From Diospyros lotus (lineage: Eukaryota > Streptophyta > Magnoliopsida > Ericales > Ebenaceae): DNA of 64,000 nt. Shown piece after piece: positions 32,508-45,600 of the stretch. The stretch covers positions 21,276,616 through 21,340,615 of the forward strand of contig NC_068338.1 of NCBI RefSeq assembly GCF_014633365.1. The letters run 5' to 3'. Position numbers and translations under genes: made by a program. Within the stretch, counting starts at the first letter, position 1. Each line of letters opens with the position of its first letter. The notes beneath the pieces are model-generated. The model was not told the DNA's origin and searched no databases. It saw nothing but the letters and a program-made list of their open reading frames with translations.

Positions 32508-33790
32508 AAAATTATATATACAAGAGCCTTGCTCAAATTTCTATATTATCGTTACTCACTCATCATATTAGACCTTGTGTTTAATAACTTATTACCCATT
32601 TCATAATTAGTTACTGACCATCACTGTCACCTTATTCACCCTTAAATCTTGACATGGGCATGACAAACGAACAACTACCTAATTTGCATCCTAAGCATTA
32701 CACTTTTCAAAAGTGAAAGTCCAATGAGGAGAGGCTACCGTTGCAAGAAAGAAATCACCAACTCCATTTGAAATGGACTTTTGCTAATTGTTTAATTATT
32801 AGATGGTGATTCCTTAATTAGTTCTAATCAAGTCAAGATGTCTGATCATATTTGGCAATTAATAAAGGTTTAATAAGCTTAGGCATCATTTTCCTAATAT
32901 AGGTTTTGTGACATATGGGTCGGCCATGGGTGGTGGTTTCATCTAAACATTCCCCTAATATTTGGTAATATATATTAATTAGTTTTAGTCAAATTAAATC
33001 TATATGCATGTAGAATAATGTTAATATATATGCTTGCACTTAGTTTTGGAATTTGTTAACCCACGTGACCAAATTTTTGGGTTACCATATTTCTTCATTG
33101 TATTTTAATTTTTGTCAAATAGAACCACTAATTCTGATTTGAATTTAGATTTAATTAATCTTTTAAATTGTTGTGTCAATGGTCAAAGTCCATTAAAACG
33201 CTTTAAGGTGTAAACTTTTCAAAAAAATGGGGAGGGAATGGGTTCCATACAAATGTGTAAACTGGATAATTTCAAAATTCTTTTAAAAAAGGGATAAACA
33301 ATCATCTATAAAGAATTCTATCATAAGATAAACATCATTTATAAGAATCTTAATCTTAGTCAAGTTAGAAAAAGTGAAGGTAGACGTTGTAAGAGTCATA
33401 ATCTTGTACTATTTTGAATTACTCTATGTTTATTTATAAATAAACAGACACCCATTACATAAAGGGTACATTTTTGATATTTATAACAATTATACTCAAT
33501 AATTTTTATCATTTTCAGTATCTGACTTAAATATCGTAATATTTACGAGAGAATCTTCCCGCATCTTTTGACTATCTTCTTCCTTATAATCTTAGGCAAC
33601 TAAACAAAGACGTTTTTCATCAAATAAATTTATTATTGTATATTAATAATATAAATAAAAATTGACATGACATAATAATACTAATATAAAACTCTATAAT
33701 TACTCAATTGTGAGCATTACGTTAATTATTTTAGCATGGAAAATAAAAAAATAATTACAATTAAAATATAATAATAATTATATTAAAGTT
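32508..33790. other. Intergenic, no feature seen
   Basis: AT-rich sequence with no recognisable gene or element. Confidence 0.45.
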
Positions 33791-33799
33791 ACAAATATA

Positions 33800-34015
33800 T
33801 ATAAAAAAAAGGTGGGTTTAGGTCATGGGGGGGTCGCACGTGGCCAATATTATCTAATGTTAATGAACCATCCCGTGACGGACCGTTGTAGCAGTCTAAC
33901 TAATAGTCACGTATTTAAATGCAGTGGACTGGAGTTGGTTTCAAACCTGCTGCCGGTCCATCGAGATCAAATACAATGCTTCTAACTCAACTGATCCTCC
34001 ATATACGCGCCCATA
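33800..34015 (-). repeat. Possible tRNA-derived SINE or degenerate tRNA
   Basis: On the minus strand GATCAGTTGAGTTAGAAGC (33978-33996) resembles an A box. GGTTTGAAACC (33937-33947) resembles a B box, at tRNA-like spacing. The GC-rich tail continues to about 33820. Acceptor-stem pairing was not evident, so a functional tRNA is unlikely. Confidence 0.35.
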
Positions 34016-36120
34016 GTTAAAATTTATATTGTACGAAACATCTTATAGGAGTAATTTTTTTATTTATAAAATATTTTTAAAACGTTTCTTATTCTTGTTT
34101 CAAACCCTATTTTCTTGTTTCAAACCCTATTTATGTCTATTTTTTTAAAAAGATGACCATTTCCAAGTTTTCATTTTTCATCGAAAATGTTTCCCGTTTT
34201 CATTTCCGTGTAACATAGATTAAAATATTCATTACTTTATTAATATATATATATATATAAGGGTGTTGATAAGAATATAAATGCATTTAATTGGTATGCA
34301 TCTGGTAACGCATCAAACCCACCCACCCTCGTGTATTTGAATAGACTCCCTCCCATATGGTAGGTTTTGTCCTGTGAGTATTTGATATATAATAATTCTT
34401 TCATGGCAATCACATGGCGGGAGATATGAATAAATAAATATAACCACTGCATATTATAAATCTTACGTGTGGGTTCACGTGTGTCTGTGGGGGATGATGC
34501 CAACCGCACAATGCATCCTTCAATCGTGTGTGAAATATATGAGTTTTTTTTTTTTTGTTATAATTTAAGTATTCAAATTTTGTTCATCTAATTTTGAAAG
34601 GGGCCGATCTCTTTTCTTGGTTTAATTTTTGAGTAAATCAGATATGGTCGCAAAATTATGCATTCTTAAATAGACACGTGATCAGTCTTTATTAAATAAA
34701 ATTTTTTTTATCTCCATTAAAAGTTAATCTTTTATCATTATTAACAAAATTTAAAAATTTTATCACTTGCATCATATTCTAAAAATAATATATATATATA
34801 TATATATATTAACAACTGCCCATCAAAGTGGTCCTAACTCTAAGTTCTCCCTAGATTGTTATTTTTTTTGAGGGAAGACATGTTTGTAGTTGTTATTTAT
34901 TATTATGTTTTAAGTTATTTAATAATTAAGAATTGACATTATAAATATTAATTTTTAAGTACATCAAATGATGATTTGAATTATAAATATGTTTTCTATC
35001 TTAAATATTTGTTTTGATAAATAATTGGAAGTTAATAGTACAATTGTTGGCACTCGAGTCGAAAATTTAAATAATGCTTAAAAAAGTGGTATGTCGTATA
35101 GATTCAAATAGTGAAGTTGATAATTAATATGTGTTAAGTTACACAAGAAATTGTGATAAATTATATTGTTATTTTTATAATTAAGATATATCATTAGTTA
35201 GTGGAGAAATGATTCAGACTCTCTAGAGCACTTCGACTCAAAATTTATGAGTCATTGATATGATCACTTGTTACCATTGTTATTAAAATATAGATTCAAC
35301 ATATATTATTTTACAACTTTACGTGTTGGGGACCCTCAAATAATTAAAATCGCATGCAAAATCAAAGTTGGGGTAAAATGGCATAAAAACGGGATTTTAA
35401 TTATACTTTAAATTCATTTTACAGTCTTACATGTTGGAGACCCTCAAATAATTAAAATCGCATGCAAAATCAGAGTTAGAATAAAATGGCATAAAATTGG
35501 GATTTTAATTATACTTTAAATTTTGAACATCATGTTAAACTAAGAATTGATTTGTGATGACTTTAAAATTGCATAAATTATGCAAACTAATAATTGATTT
35601 GTGATAACTTTAACTATATTTGATTATAAATGGATGAATGATGATAAATGAGGAATTTAATATTTAGAAATTTTATATTATTTAATATTTTTAAAATTGA
35701 TAGATAAAATAATTTTAAAATAGATACGTATATTTAATTTATAATAAGAAATAATTAGGTTATTAAATAATATTAATTTATTTTTTATAAAATTATGTTA
35801 TTATAAACATATATTTATAAAAATCAAAATTATTTTTAATTATTTCTAAAATTGTACAATTTTATGATCTAATTTTATGAACTATTTTCGATCATATTTA
35901 GAATCCCGATTTTAACTTTCTTGCTTGTCACTAAATTATAATTTTGATAGTATGAAATTACATTTTAAACACTTGAAAAAAGAATAAAAGAAAGGAATGT
36001 GAAAAACATAATTTTTTAAGTAATAAAGTGTTCTAACTCTAAAATTTATTTAATATCATGTTTATTAGAAAATATTATATATTTTTATAAACAATTTAAA
36101 AATTATAATATTTTAATTAA
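34016..36120. other. AT-rich intergenic sequence upstream of methyltransferase gene
   Basis: No gene recognised. It contains (TA)n tracts at 34244-34258 and 34788-34808 and the tandem duplication at 35309-35524. Confidence 0.5.
35309..35524. repeat. Tandem duplication, 108 bp unit
   Basis: Two adjacent copies begin TTTTACA at 35309 and 35417. Both contain GACCCTCAAATAATT and CGCATGCAAAATC. They differ at about ten positions. Confidence 0.85.
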
Positions 36121-36129
36121 AAATTTTAA

Positions 36130-36456
36130 AAAATATGGGCCTCTCGAGTACAATTATGGGCCACTCACGACGTGTACAATTTCCAGCGATTCACTTGCAA
36201 CTTAGCATGCGAGACACGTGTCTTAATAATGATGGATTTATTTGACGGCGGGCATCGTCACGTATGTGTAATTAATGGCCAACCGAAGGCTTGATCCAGC
36301 AAACTAATAGAGTATGGGCCTAAATATGGGCCCTGAGAGGGTTTAGGCCCAAGTAGTTCTCTGGCCCAATTGATGCACTTCTCTGTGCTCTCTCCCTGTT
36401 TCTTTCTTTCTGCTTAGCGACCGAAGGAACCCTGCTACGAAGGAAGTAAAGAAGAG
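36130..36456 (+). promoter_or_regulatory. Promoter region of methyltransferase gene: site II, telo-box and G-box motifs
   Basis: TGGGCC or its complement occurs at 36136, 36157, 36315, 36327, 36346 and 36363. A telo-box core AGGGTTTA is at 36338-36345, directly next to one of them. A palindromic ACACGTGT (G-box) is at 36214-36221. In plants, site II elements next to a telo-box mark promoters of ribosomal-protein and translation-related genes. The start site was not determined. Confidence 0.65.
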
Positions 36457-39400
36457 ATGGAAAAGAGAGGTGAAGAAGAAGAAGAAGACGGAGAGGAGAT
36501 AGTTTGTATAGACAGATCTTTCTTCATCAATGACGAGTGTGTGGTTTTTCATGTTTCTCTCCTATGTGTCTGCATCTTATTGTTTCTTTGATTTTAGTGC
36601 AAAAGTAGAAGTTGTTGGTTCGATCTTTCTAAATGGAAGAAGGGTTCGGATTGTGGTTGCAGTTATCAGCTTACTACCTTCACATTCGGGTCCCAAGTTC
36701 TTCAGCTCTTTTGTCTCCAATCTGCCTCAAGTCAGTTCCCTTCTTTCTTCTTTTCACCTTTTTGCCTCTTCAGCTCTCTTTTTACACCAAATGTATCAAC
36801 CTCAAGAAGTGAATTATCTACTTTAGGGTATTCAATGTTTATATCCATGTGTGTGTGTATATATATATTCATTTGCTCACACACACGGACATAGATTAGA
36901 AAAATTTTGATATTAAGAGGATGAAGTGTGCATAGATAGATAATTGATGGGTTCCCTCCCCTCCCCCGGCCCAATATAAAAGGAACTTTTTAGCATCTAA
37001 ATTCTCAATCAGTTCAATACATGTTTATAGATGGTTGAAATAACATTCAAGAATGCTGAAATAAGGTGGAAATACTTTAAAGTCTAGTGCATTTTATAAT
37101 TGTAGGCTGAGGCAATTGAATTTGCTGAAGGAGCAGTTAGTTACCAAGATATGGCATGTTTTGAGAGAGAAGCATAGAAGACAATCTGCTTAATAGGAGA
37201 GTTTAGTACATTGTTGTAGATGATCATATTTCTCGAGGTCTCATTTCTTATGTGTGGACTGCTTGAGTCAGAAACTGCAATTTGCATAAGACCTCAAATT
37301 TCATCTGGAAAGAACTTGTCCTTGTTTTTAAGTTTCTGCCAGTAGATTTACATATACTTTTTGTTGTTTAAGAACGACTAGATATGTGTGTGTGTGTATG
37401 TGTGGCACAATGCATACCTTGTCTACAACTCAACTCTATTAAGTCTTTTCCTCAATTATTTGGATTCAGTTATGTGGATGGACCTTTTTCTCCATTCCGC
37501 TCTATCAAGAAGCATCATTTTTCAGACAATTCATAATATGGCACGTATTTTATATTGACTTAATCTAACTTAATTTTGCTTCCCATGTTCGTCAGCATTA
37601 GTTATTGTTAATATAAACAATATCACTTCTCCTAACTGGGGCATCTGCCACTCTACATTGTACATACATTACTATTTCAACTGTTTCCCCTCATTTTATC
37701 TTTGCTAGATCCTATCCCTGTCATCTCATAGATCATTCACTGGTAACCTTATTTATCCTAGTTTTTTGCTCACATCTACTTTAACATCTAAGCTGCATTC
37801 TTTTCGCTAACTTGTGTCTCTTAGTTGGCCAATACCCCATACGCATATTTGCTTCTTCTCTAATGTCTAATTAATCAAACTGGTACTTTTGTCTTTCAAA
37901 ATAATTTTACTATTTATATGCTTATCAATATGCCTTGTGATACAGCTGATTTTGATTTGACGGGGCAGTTGGTATGGCCTGGAGCAAAGCTTCTGAATAA
38001 TTACATTTCTCAGACTCCTGAGATGCTTCGAGGATGTTCTGTCATAGAATTAGGCTCTGGTGTTGGTAAGTCATAATCTTAGACAGATTTATCATTTTTG
38101 TCAATTTAAACTTTAAATTTTTTGATATTTGTGTGCATTTCTGTTGCCAAACAAAGCTTTGGTGTTCTCTTAAAAGTTTATTTTGTGTAAAGGAATATAT
38201 CTGAAGAAAAAAAAAGAAAAAATTTCTAGATAAGCTTATTTATAGTTATTCAAACTATTTAGAAGTGGCTTGAGAAACTGCAAATACAGAGTTGGAGTAA
38301 GTTTTACGTTTTGGAAAATACATGTCAAACTGTCTCTCTCTATTAATTTCATACAAAACCATAAAAGTTGAGGATAAATAAAACCCAAAAGGTCAGGATA
38401 TTCTCAGAAAACTGTTAATCATTCCCGTACTTTATCCAGTGGCTAATTGTCTATTTGTCTGTCATGGAGTTTGGTCTTCTTTGTCATTTGAAGTTTCTGT
38501 TAGACTGTATGGATGCTTCTGTGGGCTATTATTCCATCGTGGAGAAGTAAAATCTTAAAAATCTAGCTTCTGTTATCAGATGCTCCGTATGTGTCTGGAG
38601 TGTGAAGTAGTTGACCTTCTCTCAGTTCTGAGGTTCTGTTCAGTCTTTCACCCATTTGTGATTCTTGGTTTGTCTTTTTTGCCTAGCAGTACCCTTTGCA
38701 CAAAATGTCTTAGCGTTTAAGTGCCTTTGGCTTCGGGCGTGGAGAATGATCAGAACTTCTTGTTATATTTCAATCATGATTCAACTGTATCATTTGCTGA
38801 TTTAAATCACCGATTACTGAGGGTAAATAGCACAGTTTAACTTGCCATTAGACTTGTGTTTTTCTATGTTGTGGGAATTCTAGTACCCCATTATTCACTG
38901 CATCATTTAGAAACAAAGAGTCATCTCATCCTCAACACTGTTCCATATCACTGCATAAAAGATGTTTCCTCTTTAAAATTGTTGCATGCAAAGTGCAGGT
39001 GTTACTGGAATTCTATGCAGCAAATTTTGCCATGATGTTGTATTGACTGACCATAATGAGGAAGTTCTCAAGGCAAGGGCATTGCATTAAATTTCAGAAA
39101 TTTTAAAATTGGATTCTAATTTTCAGCTACCGTAACTTTTTATGTAATTTGTTCATTTTCAGATCCTGAAGAAAAATATAGAGCTCCACTCATCTTCTGA
39201 AAGTACCGGTAAATTAATCTAGTGAAAATTGTAGTCTTATGTTTGGATAAGTTAGTATCCTGCTTACGACATCATATGTGCAGGATTAATTGCAGAGAAG
39301 CTAGAATGGGGAAATTCCCATGACCTCAACCAAATATTAGAAAGACATCCGGAAGGATTTGATCTGGTTCTTGGTGCTGATATTTATATCCTTACTGTGA

Positions 39401-41807
39401 CTTTTCCATCAATCAGGCTTTCAAGTAATAAAGTAATATACATAAAAGGCTAGTTGTAGACATCACCTAGTCGGATTAAGGCTTGGGATTGTTCTTGTTG
39501 TATACGTAAAAGTGTATTTATTGATCTTAGTCAAAAGGCCTAGAAAGGTATGTATATAAATACACCCATACACAAGCTCCAATTTTTGCGCATGGATGGC
39601 ATTTAGTCAGCAGCTTTGGTGTTGATACTAAATGCACTAGAATATGTCATTTCAAGTCTCCAATACTGCATAATCAGAACAAAACTTCTTCTCTAAATAA
39701 GCCTAAGGCAGCTGTCTCCAAGCTTGGCTTAAAATTCAAAATACAAGGAACGTTGTTAAATTAAATAAGTTCATATAATTTTCCTCTTTGTAGTATCTAT
39801 ATTGGTTTACTCCTTTACTGTCAGTATCATGAGTTGATTAATATTTGAAACTCAGAATGATAACATAACCCTCAGAATAAAACTAATATTAATTTTCTTA
39901 TCAGTATTGCTGCTATTGCCACTTCTGCTGCTGGTGCTACTTCTAGCAGTTAATTGGTGACGTGAGTTTATTTATGTGGTTTTGGCAAATTACTTCATCT
40001 GAAACCTGCTTGGATTGAGATAAAACTGAAATTTAAGTTGAATCATTTCATTACCGTGCCATTTTCATTCCTAGTGCATGTTTGATCATAAGCAGGTAGA
40101 ATAACATCTATACTTTTCTGCCATACACGCTTATTATATCTGGAAATCTGCAACATTGGCCTGAATTTGAAGTTCATTTTATCAATATCTAGCTGGAATG
40201 GCCCAAGACAATATAGTTGTTTGTAATTGCTATTAGCCTATTACCCAATCCAAATGTTAGATGCTAGCAGCAGCTCATTTATGCTGATGTTTACTATTTT
40301 CAGTAACACACATGATTTTCAGTTTGACATATTGAACCGAGAAAATTGAGAAAGAAAGCCTTGACAACATTCAAGCTTTCAACAGTCTAGCATCCCCTTG
40401 CTTTTTGATACTGTGCAACAGCTTCTCTGCACTCGGGATATCGGGCACTGCAAATTCCTGCTGGCTTATGTATCCCGAGCCAAAGTGTAAGTTTCTTATC
40501 CATGAGAATGTCTTTTACCAATAGTTGTTACCATGTTTTATGGAACTGCTTTATTTTAGATGGTAATAGCAAATGCGCCAGGGAATCTTCATTTTGAAAA
40601 TAATAACTGTTGGTATTCTTATCTTGAAAATTAGCAGATTCTCTTTTGTAATTGCATCTAGTTGGTCCTTATTTTTCCATTGCAAAAATGATTTCTTTTG
40701 GAATATATGACTCAGATTCTATTGAACACTCAGTAGCAGGTGAATCCAAGATGACTTTTGTTATATGGCTTTAATTGAAATCAGATTAGCTGTCTTTTGA
40801 ATACTCCATCTGCCTTGTTTTCACATGCTAAATGTCAGAATATTTGGTTCCTTTTTTGTTTTTGTTCTGTTTTCTACTTTTAATGGAATTTTGTTCTCTT
40901 CCAAGGTGCATCTCCATGTTAAGCCATATTTGTACTATAATGTCGGAAGGGGCCATTCAAATATAGTTCCAGAAGCAAAAATGTTTTAATGTTTCTAGAA
41001 ATGAATATTGGAAAAATTAACTTTTCTTTCCCTGGTGGTTCTCTGTGACCAAAAGGTTCACATGTCTGTGTTGTGAAAACAGACTCTTTGAGAAAAACAA
41101 AAGTGAGGGAAAGGCTGTGTACAAATACAACCCTCCTCGGACCCTTGCAAAACAAGGAGCCTTTTGCATTGGGGACTCCCTTATAACAATTCATTCTATT
41201 AAGATTTTCTGGTCACTCTATAACTAATCTGTAGATCTGTGTAAAAATTCGGTCTGTTGCCTAAGATACTTTTTTCCATAGAAAGTTTTCCTTTTCTTGC
41301 CTTGGCATTGCAAGAATTTTGATTATAGGACTGCCAAGTGCAAGCAGTTGGTATTATACTTTGCCATGCTGCAGCATTTCCTTTCCAGCACGTGGGGATC
41401 CTCAAGAGTCACCAGTTTTCTATTTTGGTGGTTATAGCATTTCTCTTCAGACAATTTAATAAATACAAAACATTTGAAAATCTTATTAGCTTTGTGTATG
41501 AATTTGGAACTTCTAGCATGCTTCCCCTGCTTATTTAGATATTTTTAACACCATTTATGATCAAGAATGAAGCCAAGTCGGTAATGGTTTCTGATAAACA
41601 TAGTAGATAAAGTAAGAGAATGTGGTTTTATGGGTTTTCCATAAACAATTTGCTTCATTTTACAGTGATAATTCTTTTTGGTGCAGCATGGATGCCATGG
41701 TTATCAGTGAAGCTGTTAGGCATGGACTGCTGATAAGTGAAGTTGCTGGGAGCCGGTCTGTGGTAGGAAATCTTGAAGGAGTCATATACGAGATCACCCT
41801 TAAGTAG
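36457..41807 (+). CDS. METTL21-type S-adenosylmethionine methyltransferase, 8 exons, 240 aa
   Basis: Exons: 36457-36536, 36663-36730, 37946-38065, 38999-39072, 39163-39208, 39284-39385, 40375-40486, 41687-41807 (723 bases). They join in one frame from MEKRGEEEEEDGEE to stop TAG at 41805-41807. The product has a Methyltransf_16 layout: LVWPGA at residues 58-63, SAM-binding motif I E-L-G-S-G-V-G at 84-90, LTDHNEEVL at 105-113, and the GAD motif at 160-162. SNLEG-like NLEGVIYEITLK forms the C-terminus. The family methylates lysines of translation factors and chaperones; the substrate here is unknown. The acidic N-terminus and 240-residue length suit the family. Intron 4 has a GC donor, and intron 6 looks U12-type with AT-AA ends. 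No frame damage is seen, so the gene is probably active. Confidence 0.88.
39073..39162 (+). other. GC-AG intron of methyltransferase gene
   Basis: The exon ends CTCAAG and the intron starts GCAAGG; the acceptor is TTTTCAG before ATCCTGAAG. It is 90 bp long. No GT donor nearby keeps the frame. Confidence 0.75.
39386..40374 (+). other. Putative U12-type intron with AT-AA ends
   Basis: The donor ATATCCTTA matches the U12-type 5' splice site. CCTTGAC at 40359-40365 matches the U12 branch-point consensus CCTTRAC, with the branch A ten bases before the presumed 3' end. Splicing before GCTTTCAACAG gives GADICFQQSSIP, the expected family text, but leaves AA as the intron end. Splicing after AAC at 40368 would make AT-AC ends and keep frame, but would leave only four bases after the branch A and add three residues. 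Confidence 0.65.
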
Positions 41808-42399
41808 AAGCATCTAAAGTTTTTCTGCTCCACCACTTAAATTTAAATCTATCATCTACACTGAAACAGAATGAAACTTTCTAGGTGCATGGCATAAAGG
41901 AAAATCTTGTAATCACAGGCATGACCTAAGGATGGTCCTTCGATTACTCAAGTCCTGTAGATATGCTTGAACCAAATCTTCACCTAAGGTGGATTCTAAT
42001 TATCCTCTTGAGATGTAAGCTTTTGATGCTCATAGGATCAGTGTGTTGTTTTTGTAGTGTTGCTTGTTTTGACCAACTGGAACTTGCAAGCTGGAGTTGC
42101 ACTACATATAGGCAAAATGGCCTTTATTATCTATTGTGGCCAACCAAATTCGAAAGGGAACAATGAACAAGGTACCCACGTCTAGTGTCTAGTCGGGATG
42201 ATGGATGGGGAATGGATCCGTACATTAATTCCTGATAAACCAGATACGCCAACAGATTGTAAAGAAGGGACCAATTTCAGAAACTTGTATATCAAGTCAG
42301 TATCTGCTGACCAATTAACCACTTCTTAATGGTAATACATAAACTGTTGTAAAGATATGAGGATAAAAAAGGTCAACGCTTCTGTTAAAAGTTGAGACG
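41808..42399 (+). other. 3' flank of methyltransferase gene
   Basis: Presumed 3' UTR and downstream sequence. No further coding blocks, and no clear polyadenylation site identified. Confidence 0.4.
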
Positions 42400-42640
42400 C
42401 AAGCACATATATGTTGTATAAAAGGAAGTTAGAATTCAGTTGGTAGTTACGGAAGTTATTCAGTTAACTACTTTGAGAATATTCCACAGCAATGTATAAA
42501 AGGGGATCCAAATCAATTAAGATCAGAAATCTTTTTCATCCTTACCGTCTACCTTCTCATCCCTCAAATCAAATTCTTTCCTCTCAAACTACCATCATCT
42601 TCTTCATTTTAAGGAGCTGATCACCGGTGAGATTCATAGC
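42380..42640 (+). other. Possible LTR fragment or promoter-like segment
   Basis: TGTTAAAAGTTGAGACGC is followed by two TATAAAAG boxes (about 42418 and 42496) and a CT-rich leader with CTTCTCATCCCTC, the layout of a small LTR. No matching second copy or target duplication was found, so it stays tentative. Confidence 0.3.
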
Positions 42641-45600
42641 TATCAAATATTTCTATAATGCCAAGAGTGATTTAATCATAATATTATAAATTTCATAGTG
42701 ATCAAGTTCTTCTCAACCACCATAAACAGTAGTCATCTTGAACAATTATACATGCGTGTACATGTGTGTTTATATATATACATATATATCAAGAAAGAGA
42801 GTCATTAAAAAAAATTTAAATGGTCTGAAAGCCCAACAAACTTTTTCATCCAATTATCCTCATGAAAATGTATCATTGAAACGCATGCTATTAATCGATT
42901 CGAAAGCAGGCCCTGAAATGTTCAAGTGACTGTTACTGAATGGAAGAATCAAAGCCAGTTTGTAATCCTACTTTTAACAGTCAATGAATAACTATTTTGT
43001 TAAACAAATTTGATTCTTTTTCTAATCTTGGAGTTTCCGCACTCTTTATGTTTTGAACAGAACAATGATACCTGTGTAAAGCAAGCAAAAAGTCAACTAA
43101 TTGCGTGCATGCACCAAACCCAAAAAGGCCCACTTTAAGATACCAAAAGTTCACACTTCACATTGTTTAATATTCCAAATATTGTTAAATTCTGCATGCA
43201 CAAGCAGGATTCAAAGGCAGAAGACTAGAATCACTCAAATGACTGAAATTTTAATAAATTAGCCTGTCACTATTAACCATACCAGGTCCGCAAAGGAAAT
43301 TGCATGCTCCCAAAGAGAACTTCAAAAGTCTATTAGAATCTTAGACGTTCTTCATAGGTTATGGTAGATGATCCTAATTCGGAGCTCAAAAAGTGAATCC
43401 AGTGCAGGAAGCTCCCCCATTGTAGGGTTCAAGAATTGTACGCAGTCTTACCTCTCCTCAACAAACAAGCTATTTCCTAAATTTAACCTGAGACCTCTAG
43501 GTTACAATGAACTCAAACCCCATCAAGAATTTGAGTTAGCATGACCATCCGCTTGATCTCAATGAATCAGCAGCCGTGATTGCAGAACCACCATAGCAAT
43601 TTTGGAGTGAACAAATGATAGTTTAAAACCCAGAGAAATGCCTGATCAAGTGCAATAAATATTCTAGCATGATCCATCAAGTGTTTTTCTCCTGTTACCA
43701 ATCCGTGTTGCCTTTCAATTTGTAGCATTTGCAAGAGAAGACATCCAGCAATAACTAAAGGATGTGGCACGAAAATGAAGTGGGTTATTGCCAATTTTGC
43801 CCATTTTAGGACACCAGTTCTTTTGCCACGCTTGGTGAATTGGTGGTCATCTGCAGGCCTTTTCCATAAGCAGCAATTAATAGTGCCTCAGCTCGACCTA
43901 CATGTGTTAGATGCAGAGATGTCAAAAACATTCAGGAAGAAAGGGATTATGATGAAGACCAGCATAAACAACACTCAATACCGGACCATAAACGTTTAGG
44001 TTTCTACCACAGGCAAATGCCATTTACCATACTGAGCGAACATTAAAGTAGTTGCCCTCATAACTAAGATTTTTACTTTTGGCCTCACAGTCCTGCATCT
44101 TTCACCACTGTACCAGAAACAAAAATAATTGAATATCAAATGAACAAGAAGATTTTCTGATTATATGTGATCGTTGCACATTTTATGGTAAGTGGACTGC
44201 CGGTTAATGAAAACTACGGTAGAATGTAGGGAAAAGGAATCACATGGTTTGGAGATTTGTGAAATAAAGAGTTTGTTTATAAGTAAATTTCCCTCAAAAT
44301 GAGGATTCTCAGCCCATAGATTTGTGTTCTTTCTGAAGTTCAAACTGTTGAACTAGCCAATGATATGGACCAGGGAGGGAACCCAACCACCCAGATATCA
44401 TACTATTGTATCTGTAGAGGCATAGTAAAAGAACATCTCCGGCCAGTTATTGCCTTTAAAGGATTGCTAAAAAAGACATTGTAAGTACAAATTGAGAAGA
44501 TCAACAATGTAGAAAACTGAGATTTAAGGGGTCTTTTCAGAGAGCTTCCAATTTTCTATTCAGTTTTTAACTTTTTGTTTTTTGGTTTCCATTTTCAGTT
44601 AAAAAATTGAAACTGAACATGTTTGGTAACTTTGTTTTGTTTTCAAAATTTGAAAATAAAAACTAAATAGTGCTTGATATAAACTTTAATCTTTTTTGTG
44701 GTGATTAAATATATGTAACAATTCAATTTATATTGACAAAAATACCCTTACACAGAAAGCAGGGAGCCTTGTGCACTGGAGAACTCATACAAGAACATAT
44801 GAGGCTATTTTTGTAATTATGGAATGAGAGCTTTTATACCCAATGACATGCTGTACATAAGTTGGGTATTTTTGCGAAGTGATGTATAATTTGATTTATT
44901 CAGTTAAAAACTAAAATATTAATTTCAAAACCAAACTGAAAATTGATACTCTTGTATAAAAAAACTGAACCAAACAAAGCAACTGAAATATGTCAGTTCA
45001 ATTAAAAAAATTGGTTTTACCCAAATAATGCTCACCCCTAGGTCTAGCCATTCTTCTTGGCCAGGAACAGGAATGGAAAATATGGTGATCGCTTACATCT
45101 TCCTTGAAAGGAATTATGAGGGTCTTAGTTCTGAAGGAGCTTACAGGATTTGAAAATTGAGTTCTGTCAACTTTTCTTAGGTTCTTTTGTGATAATTCCA
45201 TAGGATGTGAAGGGAAGGATAGTAGGTTTAGCAGCCTTTCAAAGGTGGCTCTTTGCTCACATTCAACTCTCTTTAAGATGGAAGTTAGGCTGCTTTTTCC
45301 TTGGGAAGACATTTAGAATGTCATACCTCCTCACAAAGTGCCTTCTTTTTGAAGACAGCTTCACTTGAGGAAATTATGTACATCAAATAATTTGAGAAGC
45401 AGAAACTGATTTTCCTGGGTTGGAATTCCATGTATAAGAATAGTTGGGGGTGGCTGAATCACCTACTTTTATCATCAAAATGATCAAAGCATTTGGAATC
45501 CATCCTTCTCAGCTCATAATAAGGGATGTTGCCTTTAATGGAAGGCCTTATAACTTGTTGAAGAAATAGTCATTCAAAATAAGGATGTGGAAGAGCTTGA

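Noticed and set aside
36530..36826. 98-codon frame overlapping exon 1 and 2 of the methyltransferase gene
   Set aside because: It reads through intron 1 in another frame; the spliced frame gives the conserved family text.
40366..40374. AT-AC reading of the U12 intron ending at 40368
   Set aside because: It keeps frame but leaves only four bases after the branch A and inserts residues not expected in GADICFQQ; kept only as an alternative.
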